This document shows positions 49,780 to 57,194 of a stretch of 57,194 bases of DNA, one piece after another. Numbering within the stretch: position 1 is the first letter of the stretch; every line of letters begins with the position of its first letter. The position numbers and the translations under genes are program-made. Below the pieces are notes generated by a model, which was given only the letters and a program-made list of their open reading frames with translations, made no database searches and had not been told where the DNA came from. Source of the DNA: an uncultured Oscillospiraceae bacterium (GTDB lineage: Bacteria > Bacillota > Clostridia > Oscillospirales > Oscillospiraceae); NCBI GenBank assembly GCA_905234425.1, contig CAJOHR010000022.1, positions 1-57,194 of the forward strand, read 5' to 3'.

Positions 49780-52095
49780 CTATTTGGTAACTTCCAGCTT
49801 GTCGGTAAAGGTGTAGGTATTGCCCCAGACCTCCACGTCGAGGGGCCCGGTCCCCGTTTCGTTTACCAGCGTCACCGTGTCCGCCGCAGCGTGAACCGCG
49901 ATTTTCTGGCCCTGCCACATGGCGGTGTAGTCGAGGGATTTCCACGCCTCCGGCAGATTGGGGCTGATGCGGAGATTTCCCCCCAGCATTCTTAGGCCGC
50001 CGAAGCCCTGGACGGCGCACTGCCATATTCCTCCGCAGGAGGCCGCGTGGATGCCCGCGTCGGAACTGTGGGGATTGGCGTTGTCCAGGTCGATGAGGCA
50101 GGCCTTTTTGTAGAGGTCGTAGCCCATGTCCACGTTGCCCACGTCGGCGGAGAGCATGGAGTGAGTGCAAAGACTTAAACTGGAATCATGCAGACAACGG
50201 GGCTCGTAGTAGTTGAAGCTGCTTACTTTTACATCTCTGGGGAACAGGTCCTCCAGCAGATAGAACAGCACCATGACGTCGGCCTGCTTGGAGACCTGCA
50301 TCTTCGTGATCTGCTCCTGGTTGTAGTCCTTGTAGATACCGCCCACATGGGCCTGCTTTTTGTATTTGGTCAGATCGATGTCCTTCAGGGTCAGATAGGT
50401 GGAATCCTGGGGCAGGACCCCGTCCTTGTTGGGCCGGGTCAGGTAGAAGATCTCCGTCTGTTCCTTCCAAACGGGAAGAAGGTCCCCAAGGCCCAGCTTC
50501 TCATTCAGCGGGGCATACAGCTCCGGCTTTTCCGCCTGCAGCAGCTCCGCGTATTCAATGGCCCGGTCGATGGTCCATTTGGCCAGATAGTTGGTGAAGG
50601 CGTTGTCGTCCACGTGCTCCTTGTACTCGTCGGGACCAACCACGTCGTTGATATGAAGCAGGCCGTCCTCTCCGGGCTCCAGGCGGCTGGCCCAGAACCT
50701 GGCGCAGTCGAGGATCAGCTCATAGCCGTACTTGTCCATGAAATCCTGATCTCCGGTGCACATGTAATAAGACCATGCGCCGAAGGCCACATCAGAAGTA
50801 ATATGGATCTCGATAAAGCCCGTCCAGACCTTGATGAGTTGGCCGGTGACCACGTCGGTACCCATGTATTCCGGAGTCACCTCGCCGTCGTCCAGCCAGG
50901 CGGACTCCCAGGGGAATTGCGCGCCGTCATAGCCGTTGTGCTTGGCCTTGGCGTGGGCCCCGGGCAGGGACAGATACCGGTATTCCTCCAGGTTCCGGGC
51001 CACCTCGGGCATATTGAAGATGAAGTAGGGCAGGAGGAAGATCTCCGTGTCCCAGAACACGTGGCCCTTGTAGCCCTCGCCCGCCAGACCCTTGGCGCCG
51101 ATGTTCATGCGGTTGTCGTGGGCAGGCGTCATGAGGGTCAGGTGGTACTGGGCGAAGCGCAGGGCCAGCAGGTCGAAGTCCGGCCCGTCGATTCTTATGG
51201 GTGCCCGGTCCCAGACCTGTTCCTGCCACGCCCTGGCGGATTCCTCTGCCAGAGCCGTAAAGCCCGCGGATTCGTCCGCCTGGAGCTGCTCCAGGGCAAA
51301 GGCCTGGAGATCGGCCAGTTCCATACCCGCTGCGTCCTTGTCCCTTGTGGTGTACACGTTGCAGTATTTCTCAAAGGTCACGGTATGCCCCATCTTCACC
51401 TCCACGGTGAAATTGGAGAACATGTGCCGGCGGCTGATGTTGATGTCGCTGATGGGCTTCACCGGCACGCCGTCCAAAAGGAAATCGTGGGTGGCGTCCA
51501 GGACAAAATGGATATTCGATTGAATGGTCCGGGGCACGAACTGGAGATACTTCCTGTCGTAAAACCTGGTTTGCCCTTCCGTGAAGTGCTGGGAGCCGTC
51601 GCAGGTCATCCGGCCGTCGATGCCGGAGGTGAACTTGATGGCGGCGTCCTGCTCGGGGATGATGGTAATGCGGAAGGCGATGGTATGGAGCCGCTTCAAG
51701 GACACAATGCGCTCGAATTTGATGGCGAAGAGCTCTCCCTTGGGAGACTGCCACATGACCTCCCGCTTGAGAAGGCCTGTTTTCAGATTGATCTCCCGGC
51801 TGTAGTGGAGGATCATGCCGCGGGTCAGGTCGAAGCGCTGGCCGTTGAGGCTGATCTCGATGTTGGTGAAGTCGGCGGCGTTGGGCAGCTCCGTGACCTC
51901 CTCCTCGGAGAAGCGGTCGTAGGTGCCTGCCACCAGCAGATCTCTCGTCTCCCCCAGATACTTTTCCTCGGCGGCGGCCCGGAGACCCAGATAGCCGTTG
52001 CCCTGGGCGAAGCAGGTCTCCACCTTGCCCATAAAGGCCGGGTCGAAGCCGTTTTCCGCGATGGTCCAGCCGTCTTTTTTGCCGAAATTCAGCAT
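49780..52095 (-). CDS. GH65 disaccharide phosphorylase
   Basis: 771 aa, normal for inverting GH65 phosphorylases (maltose, trehalose, kojibiose, nigerose types). The catalytic acid is Glu near residue 488 in VVGPDEYKEHVDDNAFTN. NPHSSDAGIHAASCGG near 680 belongs to the phosphate-binding part. It would split an alpha-linked disaccharide with phosphate to beta-glucose 1-phosphate plus glucose. Specificity cannot be read here. The operon pgmB-GH65-ROK converts both halves to glucose 6-phosphate, spending one ATP. No signal peptide, so the disaccharide is taken up intact. ATG after AAAGGAGGGG. Confidence 0.92.
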   Translation of the reverse strand: MLNFGKKDGWTIAENGFDPAFMGKVETCFAQGNGYLGLRAAAEEKYLGETRDLLVAGTYDRFSEEEVTELPNAADFTNIEISLNGQRFDLTRGMILHYSREINLKTGLLKREVMWQSPKGELFAIKFERIVSLKRLHTIAFRITIIPEQDAAIKFTSGIDGRMTCDGSQHFTEGQTRFYDRKYLQFVPRTIQSNIHFVLDATHDFLLDGVPVKPISDINISRRHMFSNFTVEVKMGHTVTFEKYCNVYTTRDKDAAGMELADLQAFALEQLQADESAGFTALAEESARAWQEQVWDRAPIRIDGPDFDLLALRFAQYHLTLMTPAHDNRMNIGAKGLAGEGYKGHVFWDTEIFLLPYFIFNMPEVARNLEEYRYLSLPGAHAKAKHNGYDGAQFPWESAWLDDGEVTPEYMGTDVVTGQLIKVWTGFIEIHITSDVAFGAWSYYMCTGDQDFMDKYGYELILDCARFWASRLEPGEDGLLHINDVVGPDEYKEHVDDNAFTNYLAKWTIDRAIEYAELLQAEKPELYAPLNEKLGLGDLLPVWKEQTEIFYLTRPNKDGVLPQDSTYLTLKDIDLTKYKKQAHVGGIYKDYNQEQITKMQVSKQADVMVLFYLLEDLFPRDVKVSSFNYYEPRCLHDSSLSLCTHSMLSADVGNVDMGYDLYKKACLIDLDNANPHSSDAGIHAASCGGIWQCAVQGFGGLRMLGGNLRISPNLPEAWKSLDYTAMWQGQKIAVHAAADTVTLVNETGTGPLDVEVWGNTYTFTDKLEVTK

Positions 52096-52108
52096 GAAAA
52101 CCCCTCCT

Positions 52109-52753
52109 TTACAGGATGTTCAGCAGGTCTGCGAAGTTCACGAGATTGTAGTCCTCCTCGCCGCAGTTCTCCGCGTCTCCATGCAGGGCCAGAGCTGTCA
52201 TGCCTGCCGCCCTGGCCGCCTGGATGCCCGCCTTGGCGTCCTCCACCACGGCGCAGTCAGCGGGGTCCATGCCGATCTTCTTGGCAGAGCACAGGAACAC
52301 CTCCGGGTCCGGCTTGGAGCGGGTGATGTCCGTGCCGTCGGCGATGGCGTCGAAGAAATCCCCCAGGCCGATGCGCTCCAGGATGAACTTGGTGTTCTTG
52401 CTGGAGGAACCGATGGAGAGCTTGTAGCCCCGGTTCCGAAGCTCGATCAGGGTGTCCTTCACCTCGTCGGTGAGATCGGCGGGGGACATGTTTTTCAGCA
52501 GCTCCCGATAGGTGTCGTTCTTTTCCTCGGCGAAGGCATCCTTCTGCGCCTGGGTGTAGGTCTCCGCGGCCCGCTCCAGAATGATTTCCAGGGAGGCCAT
52601 GCGGCTCACGCCCCGGAGCCGGTCGTTGATCTTCTCGTCGAAGTAGATGCCAAGCCTGTCCGCCAATGCCTTCCAGGCCTGATAGTGGAACCGGTCGGTG
52701 AAGCAAATGACGCCGTCCAGGTCAAAAATAACGGCTTTTTTTTCAAATTTCAT
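52109..52753 (-). CDS. pgmB: Beta-phosphoglucomutase
   Basis: 214-aa HAD-superfamily enzyme. Nucleophile Asp11 and acid/base Asp13 in FDLDGVICFTD, cap-domain segment LRGVSRMASLEIIL (about 47-60), SIGSSSKN (about 113), and TRSKPDPEVFL...VVEDAKAGIQAA (Lys and Asp motifs, about 144-178). It converts beta-glucose 1-phosphate from the GH65 enzyme to glucose 6-phosphate. ATG after GGAGG. 13 bp before the GH65 gene. Confidence 0.95.
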   Translation of the reverse strand: MKFEKKAVIFDLDGVICFTDRFHYQAWKALADRLGIYFDEKINDRLRGVSRMASLEIILERAAETYTQAQKDAFAEEKNDTYRELLKNMSPADLTDEVKDTLIELRNRGYKLSIGSSSKNTKFILERIGLGDFFDAIADGTDITRSKPDPEVFLCSAKKIGMDPADCAVVEDAKAGIQAARAAGMTALALHGDAENCGEEDYNLVNFADLLNIL

Positions 52754-52779
52754 AGCATTGTTCCTCCAGTTTGGTCTTC

Positions 52780-52814
52780 AAAAAGAGGCCGCTGCGATTT
52801 GGGACAGCGGCCTC
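52780..52814 (-). terminator. Terminator between the GH3 gene and pgmB
   Basis: GAGGCCGCTG/CAGCGGCCTC (10 bp, 10-nt loop) followed on the minus strand by TTTTTG. A second GC-rich palindrome GCCGCCGCAC/GTGCGGCGGC lies at 52839-52865. No separate pgmB promoter is visible, so readthrough may matter. Confidence 0.8.
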
Positions 52815-52926
52815 CGGGTACGCAGCGTCCCCGCCGGAGCCGCCGCACACCCTCAGTGCGGCGGCCCGATGGAGGACGGATCATTTACCGGATACCAACA
52901 ACCCGGCAAACAGGGAGATTGGGAAA

Positions 52927-55923
52927 TCAGGCGGCCTTTCTCTTCTTTTTGCCGCTGATGAGCAGGGCGATGGCCAGGAGCTCCAGAAGGATCAGCACCA
53001 CGCCGATGCAGATGTCGATGTTCCGGAACAGGGAGACCATCTTGTCGGGCTGGTTGGCGGGATCGCCGTCGGCGTTGGTGTAGTAGCCGGAGTTGCCCAC
53101 GGTGTAGAGGATGTTCTTGCAGGCCTCGCGCATGGCGATGGTGGCCGTGGCGCTCTGGTCGGTGAGCTGGTTGGAGGGCGCGGAGGCGAAGCCCAGCATC
53201 AGGTCGTTGCCGTTGCGGATGCACTCGTCGGTGATCTGATAGCCGTAGGAGCCGTTGTAGTCCGTCTCCACCATGCCCACGAAGCCCCATTCGTCACGAA
53301 GGACGGTCTTGAGCAGGTTGGGGTTGGCGCAGGAGGGCTCCGTGCCGATCCAGTTGAAGGAGGACATGGCCGCAATGCTGGCGCCGGTGTAATTCTTCAC
53401 CGCGATCTCGAAGGGCCGGAGATAGATCTCGCGGATGGCCTGCTCGGAGGCCCAGGTCAGCAGGAAGGAGCAGCGGTTGCCCTCCTGGTCGTTCAGGGCG
53501 AAGTGCTTGATGTAGGGATAGACGCCCTTGGTGGCTGCGCCGTTGATCTCTGCGGAGGCCATCTTGCCGGCGATGACGCCGTCCTCGGAGTAATACTCGA
53601 AGTTCCGGCCGGCGAAGGCGTTCCGGTGGGTGTTCATGGCGGGGCCGTACCAGCCGTAGTTGTTGGCGTCCTGATACTCCTGGCCCATGGCGATGCCCAT
53701 TTCATTGATGAGATCGGTGTTCCAGGTCTGGGCCATGAGGACCTCGGCGGGATAGGCCGTGCCGTAGGCGCCGGTGATGAAGTTGGAAAGGCCGGCGGGG
53801 CCGTCGCAGTCGGAGGTGGCGGGCTTGCCCACGGACTCAATGGCCGCGGTCTGCCAGCCGCCCAGGTTGATCATCAGAGACATATCGTCGTAGGTGAGCT
53901 GATCGAGGAGCTGCTCCCACTGGGGATCGTCATAGGACTTTCCGGCCAGATCGTAGAGGGACAGGCCGTTGTCCGCGCCCTGGGTGGGCATGGCGTCGGA
54001 GGCGTTGTCGTACTTGGTAGGATCGTAATAGGCGAAGCTCTTGGGCTCCACAGCCGCCCGAACCTCTGCGCTCATCTCAAAGCTTGTGGGGACGGCGGTG
54101 GCGGTCTCATAGTTGGCGAAGCCGTCGGCACGGGAGAGCTGCTCGAAATCGCCCCGGGCGTAGTCCTCAAACCGGTTGTTGGCGGGGATCAGATCGCTGG
54201 CCCGGCCGGAGGAGTAGTCGATGTCGGAGGCAACATTGAAGGTCTCCTCGGCCACCACGGTGTGGGAGTCGGAGCGGACGGAGACGATGTAGTCGCCGGC
54301 CTCCAGAATGTAGCCGCCGCCGGAAACCTTGATGCCCGTGTCATAGGCCGCGAACTCCTCCTTGGGGATGGAGAAGGACAGGGTCTCGGAGGCCCCGGGG
54401 GCCAGCTCAGAGGTCTTCTTGAAGTCGATCAGGTTCACGCTGGCCTTTTCAATGCCGCCGTTCTCGTAGGGAGGCGTGAAATAGATTTCCGCCACGTCCT
54501 TGCCGGCCACGGATCCGGTGTTGGTGACGCTGACGTCAAAGGTCACGTTGTCGCCGTCGGCCTTGAAATTGGAGATGGTCTTGTCGAAGGTGGTGTAGGA
54601 AAGGCCGTAGCCGAAGGGATACTGGACCGCGTCCTCATAGGTGATCAGGCCCTCTTCCGCGGCCGTCTCATAGAACTTGTAGCCCACATAAATGCCTTCC
54701 ACGTAGTTCACGAAGGCCATGTTGCCCTCGTAAGCGCCGTCGGCGGCGGCAATGGCGTTCTTGAGATCGTCCACGTTGCTGTAAGCGAAGTTGCCGAAGT
54801 TGTTCCAGGTGGGGGTGGCGGTGAGATCCTTCACGAAGGTGTCCACGGTCTTGCCCGAGGGATTTACGGAGCCGGCCATGATTTCACCCAAGCCCGCAAG
54901 GCCTGTGTTGCCCGCGCCGGGGGCGAAGATGACGGCGCCGATCTGGGGATAATCGTCCACCCAGCCCAGCTCCATGGCGTTGTTGGCGTTGATGACCACC
55001 ACGACCTTGTCGAATTCGGAGCAGACCTTCTCCACCATGTTTTCCTCGGTGACGGACAGCTCCAGATAGTGCTCGCCCTGCTCGAAGTCGTCGTAGGAGC
55101 CGTTGTTGGTGTAAACGCCGTTGTAGTAGCCGTACTGGCCGGTGACGGAGACCTGGTCGGCGATATTGTAGGTGCCGTGGATCACGGCGTACATGTCGGC
55201 GGGCAGGTCCGCGCCCTCGCCGCCGGACCGGGAGATCACGATGACGGCCGTGTCGGAGAAGGACTTGGCCTGGGACATGACGGAATCGGTGTAGGCGTCG
55301 GCGGTGGGCTCGGGCAGGGTCCAATCCTGAGACTGCATGGCCACCACGGGACGGTCCGCCCGGTAGTCCACATACATCTGGGTCAGGTCAGCATTGGTGG
55401 TGAAGCCCGCGTCGCTTAAGGACTGGAGAATGCCGATGGCGCTGGAGCCGTCAGACGAACCGGAGCCGGTGCCGCCCAGGATGGGATTGGTGGAGCCCCA
55501 GCCGAAGACGTTCAGGTTGCCCCCGGACAGAGGCAGGAGTCCGTCGTTCTTCATCAGAACGATGCCCTCCTCGCCCACCTTCTTGATCACGTCCTTGGAG
55601 GCGGCAATGGTGTCGTCCTGGAGATTCACGCCGGAGCCGTTGAGGAAGGTGGAGATGTTGCTGCGCAGCTCGTTGAAGCACATGACGTTCACCAATATGG
55701 CGACCACCAGGATGAAGGCCACCACGGCGGTGAGCCGGGTGAAGGCCCGGGTGCCCTTCTTGAGCCAATGGGCAACGATCAGGATGATGACCAGCACGCC
55801 CAGGGCGATGAGGATGCCGTAGACGTACTTGAGGCATGAAGTAAGATACGAGGCAAAATCCGCCTCGCTGACGCCCATATTATAAAATACGGGGCCAAGG
55901 GTGTTGGTTAGAAAGTTTTGCAT
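52927..55923 (-). CDS. Membrane-anchored GH3 glycosidase with permuted domain order
   Basis: 998 aa. Two membrane helices (about 33-55 and 64-82) lead, then a GH3 C-terminal (alpha/beta sandwich) domain (VGEEGIVLMKNDGLLPL near 117), a fibronectin-like domain (VTNTGSVAGKDVAEIYF near 482), and only then the GH3 catalytic barrel (SDCDGPAGLSNF near 700, YIKHFALNDQEGNR near 805) with nucleophile Asp near 886 in GMVETDYNGS. A last helix and a KKKRKAA tail end the protein. This inverted order is known in some rumen/gut clostridial beta-glucosidases. The catalytic part should face outward and release sugars from glycosides. ATG after AAGGAGGAG. Confidence 0.9.
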   Translation of the reverse strand: MQNFLTNTLGPVFYNMGVSEADFASYLTSCLKYVYGILIALGVLVIILIVAHWLKKGTRAFTRLTAVVAFILVVAILVNVMCFNELRSNISTFLNGSGVNLQDDTIAASKDVIKKVGEEGIVLMKNDGLLPLSGGNLNVFGWGSTNPILGGTGSGSSDGSSAIGILQSLSDAGFTTNADLTQMYVDYRADRPVVAMQSQDWTLPEPTADAYTDSVMSQAKSFSDTAVIVISRSGGEGADLPADMYAVIHGTYNIADQVSVTGQYGYYNGVYTNNGSYDDFEQGEHYLELSVTEENMVEKVCSEFDKVVVVINANNAMELGWVDDYPQIGAVIFAPGAGNTGLAGLGEIMAGSVNPSGKTVDTFVKDLTATPTWNNFGNFAYSNVDDLKNAIAAADGAYEGNMAFVNYVEGIYVGYKFYETAAEEGLITYEDAVQYPFGYGLSYTTFDKTISNFKADGDNVTFDVSVTNTGSVAGKDVAEIYFTPPYENGGIEKASVNLIDFKKTSELAPGASETLSFSIPKEEFAAYDTGIKVSGGGYILEAGDYIVSVRSDSHTVVAEETFNVASDIDYSSGRASDLIPANNRFEDYARGDFEQLSRADGFANYETATAVPTSFEMSAEVRAAVEPKSFAYYDPTKYDNASDAMPTQGADNGLSLYDLAGKSYDDPQWEQLLDQLTYDDMSLMINLGGWQTAAIESVGKPATSDCDGPAGLSNFITGAYGTAYPAEVLMAQTWNTDLINEMGIAMGQEYQDANNYGWYGPAMNTHRNAFAGRNFEYYSEDGVIAGKMASAEINGAATKGVYPYIKHFALNDQEGNRCSFLLTWASEQAIREIYLRPFEIAVKNYTGASIAAMSSFNWIGTEPSCANPNLLKTVLRDEWGFVGMVETDYNGSYGYQITDECIRNGNDLMLGFASAPSNQLTDQSATATIAMREACKNILYTVGNSGYYTNADGDPANQPDKMVSLFRNIDICIGVVLILLELLAIALLISGKKKRKAA

Positions 55924-56073
55924 GGTACTCCTCCTTACTTTTTATAGAGTGAAGATTGGAGAGTTGAGAGTGGAGATTTTTATATCACATCTCGGCTCAT
56001 GGCTCTTTAATTCATCACTCTGAATTACGATTATTCTGAAGTCTGGAGTGTGCTTATCTTCACGCTCCACTCT
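55924..56073. other. Intergenic region with GAGTGAAGA-type low-complexity repeats
   Basis: No gene. Two purine-rich stretches face each other: GAGTGAAGATTGGAGAGTTG near 55949 and the complementary CTCCACTCTTCACTTTCCAC near 56064. They could pair across the region. No promoter for the GH3 gene is convincing. Confidence 0.4.
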
Positions 56074-56712
56074 TCACTTTCCACTCTCCTCCTTGGGCGC
56101 TTCGCCCTCGGGGAAGATGATCATGAACACGAAGAACATGATCACCATGGAGACGCCGCCGATGATGACCGTCTGGATCAGGCTGAACACGCCCGTTCCC
56201 AGATGATCCACGATGACCGGCTTGAAGAGGTTGGTCAGGCCGCCGGTGATCAGGGAGATCAGCACCCAGGCAATGAAATACCAGAAGATCTGGAAGGCCA
56301 CGTTTCCGTGGGACTTGAAGGTGATGTTCCGCTGGAGGGGGAAGTTGATGCACTGGGCGATAAACGGGGCCACCCAGTTAGCGATGGCCGCACCCAGGCC
56401 GCCGCCGATCATGACCTTTCCGGCGGCGTCATAGAGCACTTCCGCGCCGACGAGGCACCATTTCACATGAGAGCCCAGCAGGTCGAATTCCACGCCCTTG
56501 GGCCACATGGCCTCCGTGGCCGCCAGCTTTTCACCCAAAAGGCCGGGCAGGAACAGCAGGATCAGGAACTGGATGATGGTGACGCCCATGGAGAACACAA
56601 AGAAATAGAAAATCTTGTAGACCCACTTTGCCAATGTGGGGGACTTCTCCTCAAATCCCCGCCATTTTGGCATCCACCATGCCATAAAGGCGTTTTGTTT
56701 TTTCTCTTCCAA
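56074..56712 (-). CDS. GtrA-like membrane protein
   Basis: 212 aa with four membrane segments (about 33-55, 103-122, 138-160, 175-200). The segment NFPLQRNITFKSHGN between helices is the conserved N-F-x-x-x-R-x-x-x-F loop of the GtrA family, small membrane proteins linked to transfer of lipid-linked sugars to the cell envelope. It starts with TTG at 56712, about 10 nt after AAGGAG. It continues the operon from the genes to its right. Confidence 0.8.
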   Translation of the reverse strand: MEEKKQNAFMAWWMPKWRGFEEKSPTLAKWVYKIFYFFVFSMGVTIIQFLILLFLPGLLGEKLAATEAMWPKGVEFDLLGSHVKWCLVGAEVLYDAAGKVMIGGGLGAAIANWVAPFIAQCINFPLQRNITFKSHGNVAFQIFWYFIAWVLISLITGGLTNLFKPVIVDHLGTGVFSLIQTVIIGGVSMVIMFFVFMIIFPEGEAPKEESGK

Positions 56713-56792
56713 TCAAATCACTCCTTCTTTGTTGCCTTCCCCTATGATAGGGAAGGCGGCCGCTATCAGGCGGACGGATGAGGTTCCTCCTT

Positions 56793-56960
56793 CTAAGCTT
56801 TTTTGAATGACAGCACCACATCCGCAAAGAAGTCGATGCAGATGATGGCGAAAATCACGCCCCAGACGAAGTGGTGGTTCACGAACAGAAGGACTGTCAG
56901 CACCGCCACGATCAGGGTAAGGATGATGGCAAGGACGGGATTGATGCCGTTTGCGTTCAT
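56793..56960 (-). CDS. Small two-helix membrane protein
   Basis: 55 aa beginning MNANGINPVLAIILTLIV, with two hydrophobic segments (about 8-27 and 31-50) and a C-terminal SFKKA. ATG 6 nt after GGAGGAGG. It has no recognised family and lies between a partial gene and the GtrA-like gene in the same direction. Confidence 0.65.
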   Translation of the reverse strand: MNANGINPVLAIILTLIVAVLTVLLFVNHHFVWGVIFAIICIDFFADVVLSFKKA

Positions 56961-56975
56961 AATGATTCCTCCTCC

Positions 56976-57194
56976 TTACTTCATGGCTTTGGCCTTTTTC
57001 ATGACGCCCTTCTGTTTGAAGAACCCGCCGATGAGACCGATTAACCCCTTGCAGAAGGCGATGCCGTGGCCGTTGACGATCTGGACGATGCTCTCGCACA
57101 TGTCCTGAGAAACCATGCCGCCGGCCATTTTGCCGATGGCCCGGAAGGGCATGTTGTAGATGAAGATGATGTTGAGGTCCGGCTTGCCCGCGGC
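56976..57194 (-). CDS. C-terminal part of an unidentified protein (cut by window end)
   Basis: 72 codons are open from the window edge to TAA. The sequence includes IIFIYNMPFRAIGKMAGGMV and VNGHGIAFCKGLIGLIGGFF, ending in basic KKAKAMK. The phrase resembles the extreme C-terminus of some clostridial GH3-type glycosidases, which would fit the neighbourhood, but I am not sure. The start lies outside the window. Confidence 0.5.
   Translation of the reverse strand, partial: AAGKPDLNIIFIYNMPFRAIGKMAGGMVSQDMCESIVQIVNGHGIAFCKGLIGLIGGFFKQKGVMKKAKAMK

Overview
The window looks like a chromosomal segment of a GC-rich, anaerobic, spore-forming Firmicute of the Oscillospiraceae type (relatives of Flavonifractor, Lawsonibacter or Intestinimonas). 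This is inferred from oxygen-sensitive enzymes (class III ribonucleotide reductase and its radical-SAM activase), a butyrate-type crotonase/HBCD/acyl-CoA dehydrogenase/Etf cluster, strong AGGAGG ribosome binding sites, several TTG/GTG starts, and a remnant of an alpha/beta spore protein gene. I see no complete prophage, plasmid or conjugative element. The region is chromosomal with a few mobile scars.

Layout. 1-9.4 kb: tRNA-Ala(CGC) and a tRNA fragment, a CBS-regulated Mn-pyrophosphatase, a GAF-GGDEF diguanylate cyclase, nrdD (with a fused glutaredoxin-like tail and an NrdR-type operator pair), and an operon of patatin, TPR protein, DUF4037 protein and nrdG. 9.5-14.7 kb: a molybdenum cofactor operon (moeA, a second molybdopterin-binding gene, moaA, moaC, mogA, MOSC) behind a structured leader that ends in an intrinsic terminator, most simply a Moco-type riboswitch. 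14.8-22.9 kb: a small membrane protein and an oligopeptide ABC transporter (oppABCDF plus a small membrane protein). oppC has a frameshifted C-terminus. 23-27 kb: PpiC-type foldase, UMF1-family MFS transporter with a MITE at its stop codon, and a zinc-PLC-like protein.

27-35 kb is the most unusual part. A minus-strand run carries five small proteins (one Nudix-like), a transhydroxylase-like molybdenum enzyme (alpha and beta subunits), a thiolase and a beta-keto-acid cleavage enzyme (BKACE). Alpha carries an in-frame TAG. Beta has a one-base frameshift and lost its 3' end at the edge of a double palindrome. The upstream leader holds five perfect hairpins in about 160 bp, behind a candidate promoter with a 19-bp spacer of the kind MerR-family activators use. 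Alongside the Moco operon and the butyrate genes, this suggests a pathway that fed polyhydroxylated aromatics (pyrogallol/phloroglucinol type) through a keto acid into acetoacetate and butyrate, now decaying in this strain. Next to it is an orphan large serine recombinase with fragments of rfbC and a spore-protein gene.

37.8-45 kb: an old-yellow-enzyme flavoprotein with a glycine/proline insert, divergent from crt-hbd-bcd-etfB-etfA. 45-48.6 kb: DtxR-type regulator, LOG-family protein, flavodoxin-like protein, TIGR04076-type protein, DUF975 membrane protein. 48.8-57.2 kb: disaccharide phosphorolysis genes (ROK kinase, GH65 phosphorylase, beta-phosphoglucomutase), a membrane-anchored GH3 with permuted domain order, a GtrA-like protein, a small membrane protein, and the C-terminal end of a further gene. 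Several families of dispersed inverted repeats sit between genes.
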